From the NCBI GenBank assembly GCA_035384965.1, contig DAOOJE010000005.1, forward strand, positions 59,575 to 123,574: a DNA stretch of 64,000 nucleotides, written 5' to 3'. Under the pieces are notes generated by a model that was not told the DNA's origin, made no database searches, and saw only the letters and a list, made by a program, of their open reading frames with translations. The translations under genes were made by a program, and so were the position numbers. This stretch comes from JAAYVZ01 sp035384965 (lineage in GTDB: Bacteria > Acidobacteriota > Thermoanaerobaculia > Thermoanaerobaculales > Thermoanaerobaculaceae). Shown piece after piece: positions 36,075-45,006 of the stretch (positions within the stretch are counted from its first letter, which is position 1; every line of letters begins with the position of its first letter).

Positions 36075-37016
36075 TCAGCGGTTGAAGAGCCGGCGTCCCC
36101 AGCGCTTGAACGGACCGAGCGGGACGAATCGCTCCAGCCTTGTGCCGAGCTGGACCAGCCCGTCGTAAAGCAGCGACCGGGCGGCCGGGTGGCGGAAGCA
36201 CTCGCCGCAGCGCGGCAGCTTCGCCCAGTCGCGGGCCCGGAACGCCGCCGCGAGCTCCCTGACGCGGTCCGATCGCACGATGTCCTGCACGGTCTGGGTG
36301 CGCATGTCGCCGATCCGCTGCTGGCCGTGGGCGTCGTAGCAGCAGTGCGTCACGCCGCCGTCGGCGAGCACGATGAACCAGCGGAACGGATAGCCCTGGA
36401 AGCACCCGTAGTACGCCTGGTGCCAGCTCGTCGCCTCCACCGTGTCGAGCGGCTCGCAGGTCTTCTCGATGACCTCCGCGTTGGGGAAGCGGTCGAGCTC
36501 GAAGAAGCGCGCGAAATCGCGCGAGTCTTCGCGGTGCGTCTCGTGGGTGATGAGGCGCTGGATTTCGATGCGGAGCCGGCTGCCTCGGGCCTGCTCGAGG
36601 AACCGGCGGATGTTGGCAGTCACCTGCTCGAAGCTGGCGCCGCGCCGGATCTGGTGGTAAAGGTCGGGCCGCAGAGTGTCGACGCACAGCCTGATCCTTT
36701 GCAGCGAGGAAGCTAGGAGCGCCTCGCCAACCGCGGGCGTGAGCGCGACGGCGTTGGTGGACACCGAGCAGCCGGGAAAGAGGTCGATCGCCTCGCGCAG
36801 GCGGGGGTAGAGCAGGGGGTCGCCCATCTCGTGCAGCCAGTTGACGGTCAGGCCGTTGGCCCGGAAGTCGGCGGCCACCTTCTCGACGAGCTCCCACGGC
36901 ATGTCCTGGAGAGGGCGCTGCAGGTTCGCCATCGGGCACACCGCGCAGCGGAGGTTGCAGCGGCTCGTCAGCTCGACGGCGATCTTGGCGCTGGGCAGGT
37001 CGAGGATCGGCCTCAT
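36075..37016 (-). CDS. Radical SAM/SPASM protein
   Basis: A 313-residue radical SAM enzyme. Cys20, Cys24 and Cys27 (CNLRCAVC) bind the SAM-cluster. GDPLLYPRL fits the family beta-2/GGE position, and a SPASM-like C-terminal part follows (GGVTHCCYDAHGQQRIGDM, then PRCGECFRH), which would bind auxiliary clusters. SPASM enzymes modify peptides, sugars or enzymes; the target is unknown. ATG 37016 is chosen, GTG 37025 being in frame just upstream; neither has a good SD. It is divergent from the tryptophanase gene. Confidence 0.85.
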   Translation of the reverse strand: MRPILDLPSAKIAVELTSRCNLRCAVCPMANLQRPLQDMPWELVEKVAADFRANGLTVNWLHEMGDPLLYPRLREAIDLFPGCSVSTNAVALTPAVGEALLASSLQRIRLCVDTLRPDLYHQIRRGASFEQVTANIRRFLEQARGSRLRIEIQRLITHETHREDSRDFARFFELDRFPNAEVIEKTCEPLDTVEATSWHQAYYGCFQGYPFRWFIVLADGGVTHCCYDAHGQQRIGDMRTQTVQDIVRSDRVRELAAAFRARDWAKLPRCGECFRHPAARSLLYDGLVQLGTRLERFVPLGPFKRWGRRLFNR

Positions 37017-37079
37017 GGCGGACACAACCGCGCAGCCGGCGGGGCTGTTCCAGCCCGTGGGGCCCGCTTCGTGGGCTGG

Positions 37080-37085
37080 TATTGT
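37080..37085 (+). promoter_or_regulatory. Putative -10 element (TATTGT)
   Basis: TATTGT in the gap between the divergent radical SAM and tryptophanase genes, 62 bases before the GTG at 37148. Confidence 0.3.
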
Positions 37086-37147
37086 ACGCTCGCAGCGAGC
37101 GCGGCGCGTCCCGCCAGCGGAGACGGCGCCCCGCCTGGGGAGGGCCT

Positions 37148-38527
37148 GTGAGGACGATCATCGAGCCATTCCGCATCAAGGTCGTGGAACCGATCCGGAT
37201 GACCAGTCGCGAGCAGCGCCGCCGACTCATCGCGGAGGCGGGCTTCAATCCGTTCCGCCTGCGGGCCGAGGATGTCCTCATAGACCTCCTCACCGACTCT
37301 GGCACCGGTGCGATGAGCACGGCGCAGTGGGCTGGCATCATGGAGGGCGACGAGTCATACGCGGGCGCCCGCAGCTTCTTCCAGTTCGAGTCGGCCGTGC
37401 GCGACATCTTCGGGCACCGCCACGTCATCCCGACCCACCAGGGCCGGGCCTCCGAGCGCCTGTTGTGCGCGGCGCTCGTCAAGGTCGGGGATGTGGTGCC
37501 CGGGAACACGCACTTCGACACCACGCGCGCCAACATCGAGGCGGCCGGGGCCGAGGCCAGAGACCTCAAGATCCCCGAGGCGGCGGATCCCGACAACGAG
37601 CATCCGTTCAAGGGCAACATCGACGTGGAAACGCTCGAGGCTCTCATCCGCACCGCCGGCCGCGAGCGGGTGCCGTTCGTGCTCATCACGGTCACCAACA
37701 ACTCCGGGGGTGGGCAGCCGGTCAGCATGGCCAACCTGAAGGCGGCCCGGGAGGTGTGCAGCCGCTGGGGGGTCCCGCTCATCCTCGACTGCGCCCGCTT
37801 CGCGGAAAACGCCTACTTCATCAAGCTCCGGGAGCCGGGGTACGGCAGCAAGGCGCCGATCGACATCGCGCGCGAGATGTTCTCGTGCTCCGACGGCGCG
37901 GTGATGAGCATGAAGAAGGACGCCTTCGGCAACATCGGCGGGGTGATCACCGTCAATTCGGACGAATGGGCGGAGCGCATCCGCACCCACCTCATCCTCA
38001 CCGAGGGGTTTCCGACGTACGGCGGGCTCGCCGGCCGGGACCTCAGCGCGCTGGCCATCGGCATCAAGGAGATCCTGGACGAGGACTACCTCCGCTACCG
38101 CATCGCCTCGACGGCGTACGTGGGGACCCACCTGGCCGCGGCCGGCGTGCCGCTCCTGCGGCCGTTCGGCGGCCATGCCATCTACCTCGACGGAAGGCGA
38201 TTCTGCAGCCACCTTCCCGACGAGCAGCTCCCGGGCTGGTCGCTGTCGGTGGGGCTCTACGAGCAGGTGGGGGTGCGGGCGTGCGAGATCGGGAACGTCA
38301 TGTTCGGCCGCCCCAGGGCCGACGGCAGCGGCTGGGACTGGCCGGCGCTCGACCTCGTGCGGCTCGCCATTCCTCGCCGGGTCTACACGCAAAGCCACAT
38401 GGACTACGTGGTCGAGGGCATCATCGAGCTGTTCGGACAGCGAAAGGGCATCCGCGGCCTGCGATTCGTGCACAGGCCGGCGGTTCTCCCGCACTTCACG
38501 GCCACGTTCGCGCCGGCGGAGTCGTAG
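37148..38527 (+). CDS. tnaA: Tryptophanase (beta-eliminating lyase family)
   Basis: A 459-residue PLP enzyme that cleaves tryptophan into indole, pyruvate and ammonia. Family marks are EPFRIKVVEPI, IDLLTDSGTGAM, IPTHQGR and LDCARFAENAYFIK. The PLP lysine is Lys257 (SMKKDAFGNIGG). Two positions that separate tryptophanase from tyrosine phenol-lyase are tryptophanase-like: Asp124 in HFDTTR (Thr in the lyase) and His449 in PHFTA (Phe in the lyase). Overall wording is otherwise between the two groups and length is closer to the phenol-lyase, so the substrate is probable, not certain. No tnaC-like leader or tnaB is adjacent. GTG start. Confidence 0.85.
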   Translation: MRTIIEPFRIKVVEPIRMTSREQRRRLIAEAGFNPFRLRAEDVLIDLLTDSGTGAMSTAQWAGIMEGDESYAGARSFFQFESAVRDIFGHRHVIPTHQGRASERLLCAALVKVGDVVPGNTHFDTTRANIEAAGAEARDLKIPEAADPDNEHPFKGNIDVETLEALIRTAGRERVPFVLITVTNNSGGGQPVSMANLKAAREVCSRWGVPLILDCARFAENAYFIKLREPGYGSKAPIDIAREMFSCSDGAVMSMKKDAFGNIGGVITVNSDEWAERIRTHLILTEGFPTYGGLAGRDLSALAIGIKEILDEDYLRYRIASTAYVGTHLAAAGVPLLRPFGGHAIYLDGRRFCSHLPDEQLPGWSLSVGLYEQVGVRACEIGNVMFGRPRADGSGWDWPALDLVRLAIPRRVYTQSHMDYVVEGIIELFGQRKGIRGLRFVHRPAVLPHFTATFAPAES

Positions 38528-38586
38528 GCGGCGCGTGTCAGTGTGCGGAAGTCGAGCCGGGTGAAGCCGCGGCCCGCGGGCAGGAG

Positions 38587-39552
38587 TCAGGGGGTGAAAT
38601 GCGTGCCCGCCTCACCGCGCAGCGCCTTGCCGATGTTTTCCGGACTGGTGATGATGGCGTGCTTGCCGCCCGCCTCCAGGTACCAGACGATCGCCTGCAC
38701 CTTGGGGGCCATCGAGCCCTTCGCGAAGTGCTTACCCTCGGCGAGGTACTGCCGGGCCTCGTCGAGCGTGACGTGGTCGAGCCACCTCTGGTCCGGCCTT
38801 CCCCAGTTGATCGCGACCTTCTCGACCGCGGTCGAGATGACGAACAGTTCGGCCCCGATGGCACGGGCGAGCAGCGAACTGGCGTAGTCCTTGTCGATCA
38901 CCGCGGCGATGCCGACGTACTCGCCCGCGCCCTTGTCGATGACCGGGATGCCGCCGCCGCCCACCGTCACCACCGCGACGCCGGCGCGCAGCAGCGCCTG
39001 GACGGAGTCGAGCTCGACGACTTCCTTCGGTAGCGGCGAGGCCACCACTCGCCGCCAGCCACGCCCGGCGTCCTCGATCACGTTCCAGCCCAGTTCGTCC
39101 CGGCGGCGCAGGGCCTCGCTCTCGCTCATGAACCCGCCGATGGGTTTGGTGGGGTTGGAAAACGCCGGGTCGTCGGCGTCCACCAGCACCTGGGTCACCA
39201 CTGTCGCGCACGGCTTGGCGATGCCGCGCCGGAAGAGTTCGTTCTGCAGGGTTTGCTGCAGCGCGTAGCCGATCGCTCCCTGGGTGTCCGCGACGCAGAC
39301 CTCGAGAGGCACCTCGTGCAGCCCCTCGACCTTGGCGGCGATCTCCGACCGGCGCAGCGCGAACCCGACCTGCGGCCCGTTGCCGTGGCCGATCGCGACC
39401 TCCCAGCCGGCCTCGATCATGTCGGCGATGTGACGGGTGGTTTCCTTGGCGGCCTGGTACTGATCCTCCACCGTGCGGTGCTTCTCGTCCTTGATCAGGG
39501 AGTTGCCACCGATGGCGACGACGGCGATGCGCTTGTCTTTCCGCTCGGTCAT
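38587..39552 (-). CDS. arcC: Carbamate kinase
   Basis: A 321-residue enzyme of the amino-acid kinase family that makes ATP from carbamoyl phosphate. Motifs are VVAIGGNSLI near the N-terminus, GHGNGPQVG, ADTQGAIGY, TKPIGGFM and VDAD. It is normally the last step of the arginine deiminase pathway, but neither arcA nor arcB is nearby. ATG 39552 is preferred over GTG 39561 because TGAGGTG lies eight bases upstream. It is convergent with tryptophanase, leaving a 59-bp gap. Confidence 0.94.
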   Translation of the reverse strand: MTERKDKRIAVVAIGGNSLIKDEKHRTVEDQYQAAKETTRHIADMIEAGWEVAIGHGNGPQVGFALRRSEIAAKVEGLHEVPLEVCVADTQGAIGYALQQTLQNELFRRGIAKPCATVVTQVLVDADDPAFSNPTKPIGGFMSESEALRRRDELGWNVIEDAGRGWRRVVASPLPKEVVELDSVQALLRAGVAVVTVGGGGIPVIDKGAGEYVGIAAVIDKDYASSLLARAIGAELFVISTAVEKVAINWGRPDQRWLDHVTLDEARQYLAEGKHFAKGSMAPKVQAIVWYLEAGGKHAIITSPENIGKALRGEAGTHFTP

Positions 39553-39633
39553 CGAAGTCACCTCAGACCGCGCATCATACCCGCCGGGGGGCGGAAGGTG
39601 AACCCCCGCCGCCGGCCTGGCAGCGGCCGCCCC

Positions 39634-42600
39634 TCAGCGGGCGGCGGGTGGGGCCGGCAGGGAAAACGAGAAGCGGGCGCCGTGCCCCGGCCGGCTGGTG
39701 ACCCACACCCGGCCGCCCTGCATCTCCACGAGCTTCTTGACGATGGCCAGCCCGAGTCCGGTCGACGGCTCCCCGCCGGTCGGCCGTGCCGAGAGCTTCC
39801 CGAAACGGCGGAAGGCTGCCTTGAGGTCCTCGCTCGATAGCCCCGGACCGGTATCCTCGACGTGGGCGACGAAGCCGTCGGGGTCCGGCTCGCACCACAC
39901 CGTCACCGAGCCGCCGGGCGGGGTGAACTTGAGGGCGTTGCTGACCAGGTTGGAGAGCACTTCGAGGACCCGGTCGCGGTCCGCCAGCACCAGGGCCTGG
40001 CCTTCGCCCGGCAGCACCTTGAGGACGATGCCCTTGTCGGCGGCGAGGCGGCTGAACACCTGCTCGCACTCGCCGAGGAGCCCCTGCAGGTCCTCGACGC
40101 CGGGTCGAATCTGGACCTTGCCGGACTCGATCGCCGAGATGTCGAGCAGGTCCGACACCAGCCGATTCATGTGGTCGGCCATGGCCACGACCCGGCCGAG
40201 ATCGCGGACGCCCTTGTCGGGCTGGAGGGTGCCGTTCTGGATCTGGCGCAGCGTGATGCCGGCCCACGCCCCGATGAGCCCGAGGGGGCCGCGCAGGTCG
40301 TGGGCGGCCATGCCGAGGAACTCGTTCTTCTTGGCGTTGAGGGCCTGCAGTTCGGCGAGCGTCTGGGCCTTGATGAACGCGGAGCGAATGTGTTCCCGCA
40401 GGCTGTCGAGCAACAGCACGTCGCGCTCGGCAAAGGCGCTCTCCTCGCGGGTGCTGTCGAGGATCAGGTAGCCCTCGACCCTCTCGCCGACGCGGATGCA
40501 AAGGATGAGCATCGCCTGCGGCTGGCCGGGGGGCGAAGACGGCTCCTCGGCGTGGGTGTGGCGCGTGCTGCGAGCCACCAGGATGTCGGGGTAGATCTGC
40601 TCGGCGTCGCGCTCGTAGCGATCCCGGGCCTGCTCGGCCGTCATCTCGAGGCTCTCGAGTTCCTCTATTGGCCAGCCCCACGCGGCCCGGAACCGAAAGA
40701 CGCCGGCTTCGCGGTCCCAGATGAGCGCCGCGGCCTTGACGACCCCGCGGATGAGCCGCATTTGCGAGAGCAGCGACGAAAGCAGGTCGGTGAAGTCGTG
40801 ATGGGAGTTGATGGCCTTCACGATCTCGTTGATTTGCTGAAGCCGGTCGCGGTGCTCGGCGAGCAGGTCCCGGCTCCGCGCGAGTTCGCTCGTGCGCTCC
40901 TCCACCACCCGTTCGAGCTTGCGCCGCTCGGCGTCGAGGCGCCGGATGCGGGCGCGGTAGGCGGCGACCCCGAGCCCGGCGAGCGCCAGCCCGGCCGCGG
41001 CCTGGAACCACCAGGTGCTCCATGCCGGCGGCGTGATCACGACGGGGAGGGTGGCGCCGGCCTCGTTCCAGACCCCGTCGTTGTTGCTCCCGACGACGTG
41101 GAAGACGTAGCGGCCCGGCGGAACGTTGGTGTAGGTGGCCGCCGTGCCGGCCGCCGCCTCCACCCATTCCGGCTCGAACCCCTCGAGGCGGTACCGGTAG
41201 CGGTTGCGCGCCGGGTCGGTGTAGTCGAGCGCGGCGAACCCGATCGAGAAGAAGTTCTCGAAGTGCGCGAGCCGGATCTCGCCCAGCTCGTGGAGCGGGC
41301 GGGCGAAGCGCACCTCGCGGTCGGGGCGGGCGAAGCTTCGGATCACCACCCGCGGGACGTTGGGGTTGGGCTGGACGCGGCTCGGGTCGAACGCCGAGAA
41401 GCCGTCGAAGCCCCCGAACAGCAGGGTGCCGTCGCGGGCTCGCGCGCAGGCGCCCGGGGTCGCGAGACTGGCCTGCAGGCCGTCGCCGGGTGTGAAGGTC
41501 CGGAACGTCCCCGCCGCAGGGTCGAAACGGGTGATGCCGCGGTCGGTGGCGAGCCACAGCCGGCCCGATGCATCGCTCTGGATGCCGTAGACGTTGTCGG
41601 AGGCCACCCCCCCGGGGTCGCCGAGGCGCGTGAACGCCCCCGAAACCGGGTCGAAGCGGTCGAGCCCGCCGGCCGTGCCGATCCACACGGTGCCGCGCCC
41701 GTCCTCGTGCAGGCTCCAGACGCGGGCGTGGCTCAGCGAGCCGCGGGAAGAGGACCAGGGCGAGAATGACTGGCACGAGCCGGCGGGGCTGGTGCATCGC
41801 AGCAGACCGCTGCCGTCGGTGCCGATCCACAGCCGCCCCGTCGAGTCCACCAGGAGAGCCGTCACGGTGGCGCCGGCAGCAGGATCGCCGGAGGGGTTGC
41901 GGGAGCCGGTGGCACCGTCGACCGCGAGAAGGCCGCTTTGGGTGCCGACGAGGACGCTGCCGCCGGGCAGGGGGTGGAGGCCCAGGATGCCGCCGTCCTC
42001 GCGGCCCTTCGCCGTGTCGAGCGCGAGCCGGGCGGCCAGCGACACGTGGCCGTCGAGATCGAACCGCACGAGCCAGTCCGGCCGCACCGCCGCCCATAGC
42101 TCCTCGTTGCGCTCGCCCGGCACGAGCCTCGTGACCGCCCCCTGCACCGCCTCTGGCAAGCGCGGGCCGCCGAGGCGAATGGCGGCGAACCGCCGCTCGA
42201 GCGGGTCGAACCGCACGAGACCTCTGTCGGTGCCGATCCAGAGCCGGCCGCGGGCGTCCTCGTGGAAGCACCAGACGCGCCCGAGGGGGAAGCTGCCCTC
42301 TGTCCCGGTGACGTTGACGAACTTGGCGGGCTTGAGATCGAGCCTGTCGACGCCGGCGCCGTGGGTGCCGATCCAGAGCACCCCGGAGTGGTCCTCGAAC
42401 AGGGCGTGGATGTCGTCGTGGCCGAGGCTTCCTGCCTGCGCGGGATCGTGCCGGAGGTGCTGGAGACGGCCGGAGGCGAGATCGAGCCCGAGCAAGCCGG
42501 CGTCCCGGGTGCCGACCCACAGCGTCCCGGAGTGGTCGGAGAACAGCGCCGAGCCGGAGGCGGTGTCGAGCAGTGCCGCGCCCTCGATGGCCTGACCCGG

Positions 42601-43389
42601 CAGCAGGAAGCCGCGCTCGCGGTCGAGGACCCGGAGGCCCTGGCTGCTGGCGACCCAGAGCCTGCCCAGGCGGTCGATGGCGAGGGCGCGGACTCTCCCG
42701 GGCGGCAGTGCCTGACCGGCTGGCACGGGCCTGCCGGCCGCGACCAGGCGCCCGGCCCGCCGATCGAGACGGAACAGGCCCCCGCCGGTGCCGACCCAGA
42801 GGGTCTCGAAGAGGTCCTCGCACACCGCCCACACCGCCGCATCGGCCCCGGCCTCGCCACCGCCCTCCGGCACGTAGCGGGCGACGCGCAACGTGGAGCG
42901 GTCGACGCGGTCGAGGCCTCCGGCCGTCCCGACCCACAGAGTGCCGGTCCGGTCCTCGAACAGGGCGAGCACGCGGTCGTCGGAAAGCGCGGCCGATCCT
43001 TCCGCGCCGCCCCTGAGGTGGGTGAAGGTGTCGGTCGAGGCGTCGAGCCGGTTGAGCCCGCCTCCCCATGTGCCAGCCCAGAGCGTGCCCCCCGAATCCA
43101 CGAGCAGCGCGGTCACGGCCTCGTCGCTGAGCGAGCGGGTGTCGCCAGGGGTGGGGCGAAACGTCTCGAAGCGCAAGCCGTCGTACCGCACCAGGCCCTT
43201 GTCGGTGCCGAACCACAGGAAGCCGACGCGGTCCTCGGCCACGGCGTTGACGACGTTCTGCACGAGGCCCTGCTGGACCGTGACGTGCCGCAGGACCGGT
43301 CGGCTCGGGAGCCGCTCGAGGAGCGGCTCGGCCGACCCGGCGCCGGCGAGCGCGCCCGCGGCGAGGAGCGGCAACCAGGAAAAGCGCAC
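39634..43389 (-). CDS. Second two-component-propeller sensor histidine kinase
   Basis: A 1251-residue protein with the same domain order as the kinase at 15364. Signal peptide (about 1-20), a two-part propeller with many LWVGT/LWIGT blades (for example GTLWVGTAGGLDRVDR and GRLWIGTDGSGLLRCT), Y_Y_Y domain (YRYRLEGFEPEWVEA, PPGRYVFHVVG), membrane helix near 785-805, GAF domain, HisKA with His1030 (AAHDLRGPL), and HATPase with DTGPGL and GLGLAIVKK. No receiver domain. GTG 43389 lies six bases after a minus-strand TAGTAT and has no Shine-Dalgarno. The peptide-binding lipoprotein gene is upstream on the same strand. Confidence 0.9.
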   Translation of the reverse strand: MRFSWLPLLAAGALAGAGSAEPLLERLPSRPVLRHVTVQQGLVQNVVNAVAEDRVGFLWFGTDKGLVRYDGLRFETFRPTPGDTRSLSDEAVTALLVDSGGTLWAGTWGGGLNRLDASTDTFTHLRGGAEGSAALSDDRVLALFEDRTGTLWVGTAGGLDRVDRSTLRVARYVPEGGGEAGADAAVWAVCEDLFETLWVGTGGGLFRLDRRAGRLVAAGRPVPAGQALPPGRVRALAIDRLGRLWVASSQGLRVLDRERGFLLPGQAIEGAALLDTASGSALFSDHSGTLWVGTRDAGLLGLDLASGRLQHLRHDPAQAGSLGHDDIHALFEDHSGVLWIGTHGAGVDRLDLKPAKFVNVTGTEGSFPLGRVWCFHEDARGRLWIGTDRGLVRFDPLERRFAAIRLGGPRLPEAVQGAVTRLVPGERNEELWAAVRPDWLVRFDLDGHVSLAARLALDTAKGREDGGILGLHPLPGGSVLVGTQSGLLAVDGATGSRNPSGDPAAGATVTALLVDSTGRLWIGTDGSGLLRCTSPAGSCQSFSPWSSSRGSLSHARVWSLHEDGRGTVWIGTAGGLDRFDPVSGAFTRLGDPGGVASDNVYGIQSDASGRLWLATDRGITRFDPAAGTFRTFTPGDGLQASLATPGACARARDGTLLFGGFDGFSAFDPSRVQPNPNVPRVVIRSFARPDREVRFARPLHELGEIRLAHFENFFSIGFAALDYTDPARNRYRYRLEGFEPEWVEAAAGTAATYTNVPPGRYVFHVVGSNNDGVWNEAGATLPVVITPPAWSTWWFQAAAGLALAGLGVAAYRARIRRLDAERRKLERVVEERTSELARSRDLLAEHRDRLQQINEIVKAINSHHDFTDLLSSLLSQMRLIRGVVKAAALIWDREAGVFRFRAAWGWPIEELESLEMTAEQARDRYERDAEQIYPDILVARSTRHTHAEEPSSPPGQPQAMLILCIRVGERVEGYLILDSTREESAFAERDVLLLDSLREHIRSAFIKAQTLAELQALNAKKNEFLGMAAHDLRGPLGLIGAWAGITLRQIQNGTLQPDKGVRDLGRVVAMADHMNRLVSDLLDISAIESGKVQIRPGVEDLQGLLGECEQVFSRLAADKGIVLKVLPGEGQALVLADRDRVLEVLSNLVSNALKFTPPGGSVTVWCEPDPDGFVAHVEDTGPGLSSEDLKAAFRRFGKLSARPTGGEPSTGLGLAIVKKLVEMQGGRVWVTSRPGHGARFSFSLPAPPAAR

Positions 43390-43395
43390 GGCGGA

Positions 43396-43401
43396 ATACT
43401 A
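43396..43401 (-). promoter_or_regulatory. Putative -10 element (TAGTAT), leaderless arrangement
   Basis: TAGTAT on the minus strand ends six bases before the GTG at 43389. Confidence 0.45.
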
Positions 43402-43419
43402 CCAACTCCGCCCCCGAAA

Positions 43420-44901
43420 TCACGGCTCGACGCGGATCTCCTGGGGCAGCGCCCAGAGCCCGGCCCGCAGCCCGAGCCGGAACGGACGCCTCACGAGCGC
43501 GAAGCGGGCGTGGTAGTACACCGGCAGGTACGGCCGGTCGTGGCCGATGGCCGCCATGACCTCTCCCACCATGCGGCCGCGGCGCGCCGGGTCGGTCTCC
43601 TGGGAAAGCGCCTCGATCAGCGCGTCGGCAGCCTGGCTCGAGTAGCCGCTGCCGTTCTGCAACCCGAGCCGGCGCTGCACGCTGCGGCTGTGGACCATGC
43701 TGTCGAGGAAATCGGAGGGGTCGCCGACGCGGAAGTTCCAGCCGAAGACGAATAGCTCCGTGTCGGCCTCCATCATGCGCCGGTACGACAGCTCGTACGA
43801 GGCCTCGACGGGCTCGGCCACGATGCCGACGGCCGCGAGCTGCTGCACCAGCTCCCCGACCGCCCTCGTGTCGACGGCGAGCGCCAGCAGCTCGAAGCGC
43901 GCGCCGGGCGCGACGCCGGCTTCGTCGAGGAGCCGGCGCGCTCTGTCGCGGTCCGGCGGCTGGCGCCGCTGCGCCAGGTCGGCGCCGAACACGCGCGCCG
44001 GGAGCAACGTCCACGCGGCCGAGCCGCCGCGTTCCGGAAACGCTGCCCGCGTCAGGGCCTCGGGGTCGACAGCCAGCTCGATCGCCTCGCGCACGCGCGG
44101 GTCGGCCAGCACGGGCTTCGTGACGTTGATGCCGAGCATGGTTGTGCCGAGGGTCGGAATCTCGACCACCTCCCAGCCGCGCGGCAGCGGGCCCCTGCGC
44201 ACGTAGTCGAGCGTGACCCCCGACATGACGTCGAGGCGGGCCGCGCGCAGCTCCTCGCTCAGTTGCTCGCCGACCGGCACGAACCTGACCTCCACCTCGG
44301 CCATCGGCGCCGGTTCGCCCCAGTAGCGATCCCAGCGCCTGAGCACGATGGGGCCGCGCTCGCGGCCGGACTCCCAGCGATACGGGCCGGTGCCGTTCGG
44401 CCGCTGGGGGTCGAAAAACTGCGGCGCGATCGCCACCATGCCGATGCGGTGCAACAGCAACGGGGTCGGGGCGCGCGTTTCGACCTCGACCACTCCGGGG
44501 TCGTCCTCGGCCTTGCGGACCTGCTCGACGACGTCCATGTACGTGGCCACGGTCATGCCGATGTCGAACCGCACGCGCTTGAAGGTGGCGACCACGTCGT
44601 CGGCGGAAACCGGGCGGCCGTCGTGGAACAGCACCCCCGGGCGCAGCCGGAACCGCCACAGGGTGGGGGAAGGGTTCTCCCACTCGACGGCAAGGCGAGG
44701 CTGCACGCCCCGCTCCGGGTCGAGGGCGACCAGCGGCTCGTAAACGGCGGACAGCAGCGCCCCCGTGGTGGAGTCGTTGTGGTTGTGGGGGTCGAGAGTC
44801 ACGAGCTCGTGCTGGTAGGCGAGGCGTGCGAGCCGCGGCGGGGGGCCGCCGCAGGCTGCCGACAGGATCACGAGTGCGAAAAGAAGAGCCGACCGCGCCA
44901 T
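43420..44901 (-). CDS. Peptide/nickel-type ABC substrate-binding lipoprotein (SBP family 5)
   Basis: A 493-residue binding protein. The N-terminus MARSALLFALVILSAAC is a lipoprotein signal with Cys17. The mature part shows the DppA/OppA pattern: TLDPHNHNDSTTGALLSAVY, then YEPLV, WRFRLRPGVLFHDGRPVSADDVVATF, and YRRMMEADTELFVFGW. It captures oligopeptides or similar ligands outside the membrane. No DppBCDF transporter genes are adjacent. Its promoter region (44902-45006) is shared with the divergent tricorn-protease gene, and the propeller kinase follows, so the three may belong to one peptide-use theme. Confidence 0.88.
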   Translation of the reverse strand: MARSALLFALVILSAACGGPPPRLARLAYQHELVTLDPHNHNDSTTGALLSAVYEPLVALDPERGVQPRLAVEWENPSPTLWRFRLRPGVLFHDGRPVSADDVVATFKRVRFDIGMTVATYMDVVEQVRKAEDDPGVVEVETRAPTPLLLHRIGMVAIAPQFFDPQRPNGTGPYRWESGRERGPIVLRRWDRYWGEPAPMAEVEVRFVPVGEQLSEELRAARLDVMSGVTLDYVRRGPLPRGWEVVEIPTLGTTMLGINVTKPVLADPRVREAIELAVDPEALTRAAFPERGGSAAWTLLPARVFGADLAQRRQPPDRDRARRLLDEAGVAPGARFELLALAVDTRAVGELVQQLAAVGIVAEPVEASYELSYRRMMEADTELFVFGWNFRVGDPSDFLDSMVHSRSVQRRLGLQNGSGYSSQAADALIEALSQETDPARRGRMVGEVMAAIGHDRPYLPVYYHARFALVRRPFRLGLRAGLWALPQEIRVEP

Positions 44902-45006
44902 GATTCGAAGTGCATGGTACCGCACCGGAGGGCTTGGCGGCAGGGACCGCCGCCGGAAAGACGCAACCTCGCCGGCGCATTGGCGTATGCGCGGGAGGGA
45001 GGATCC

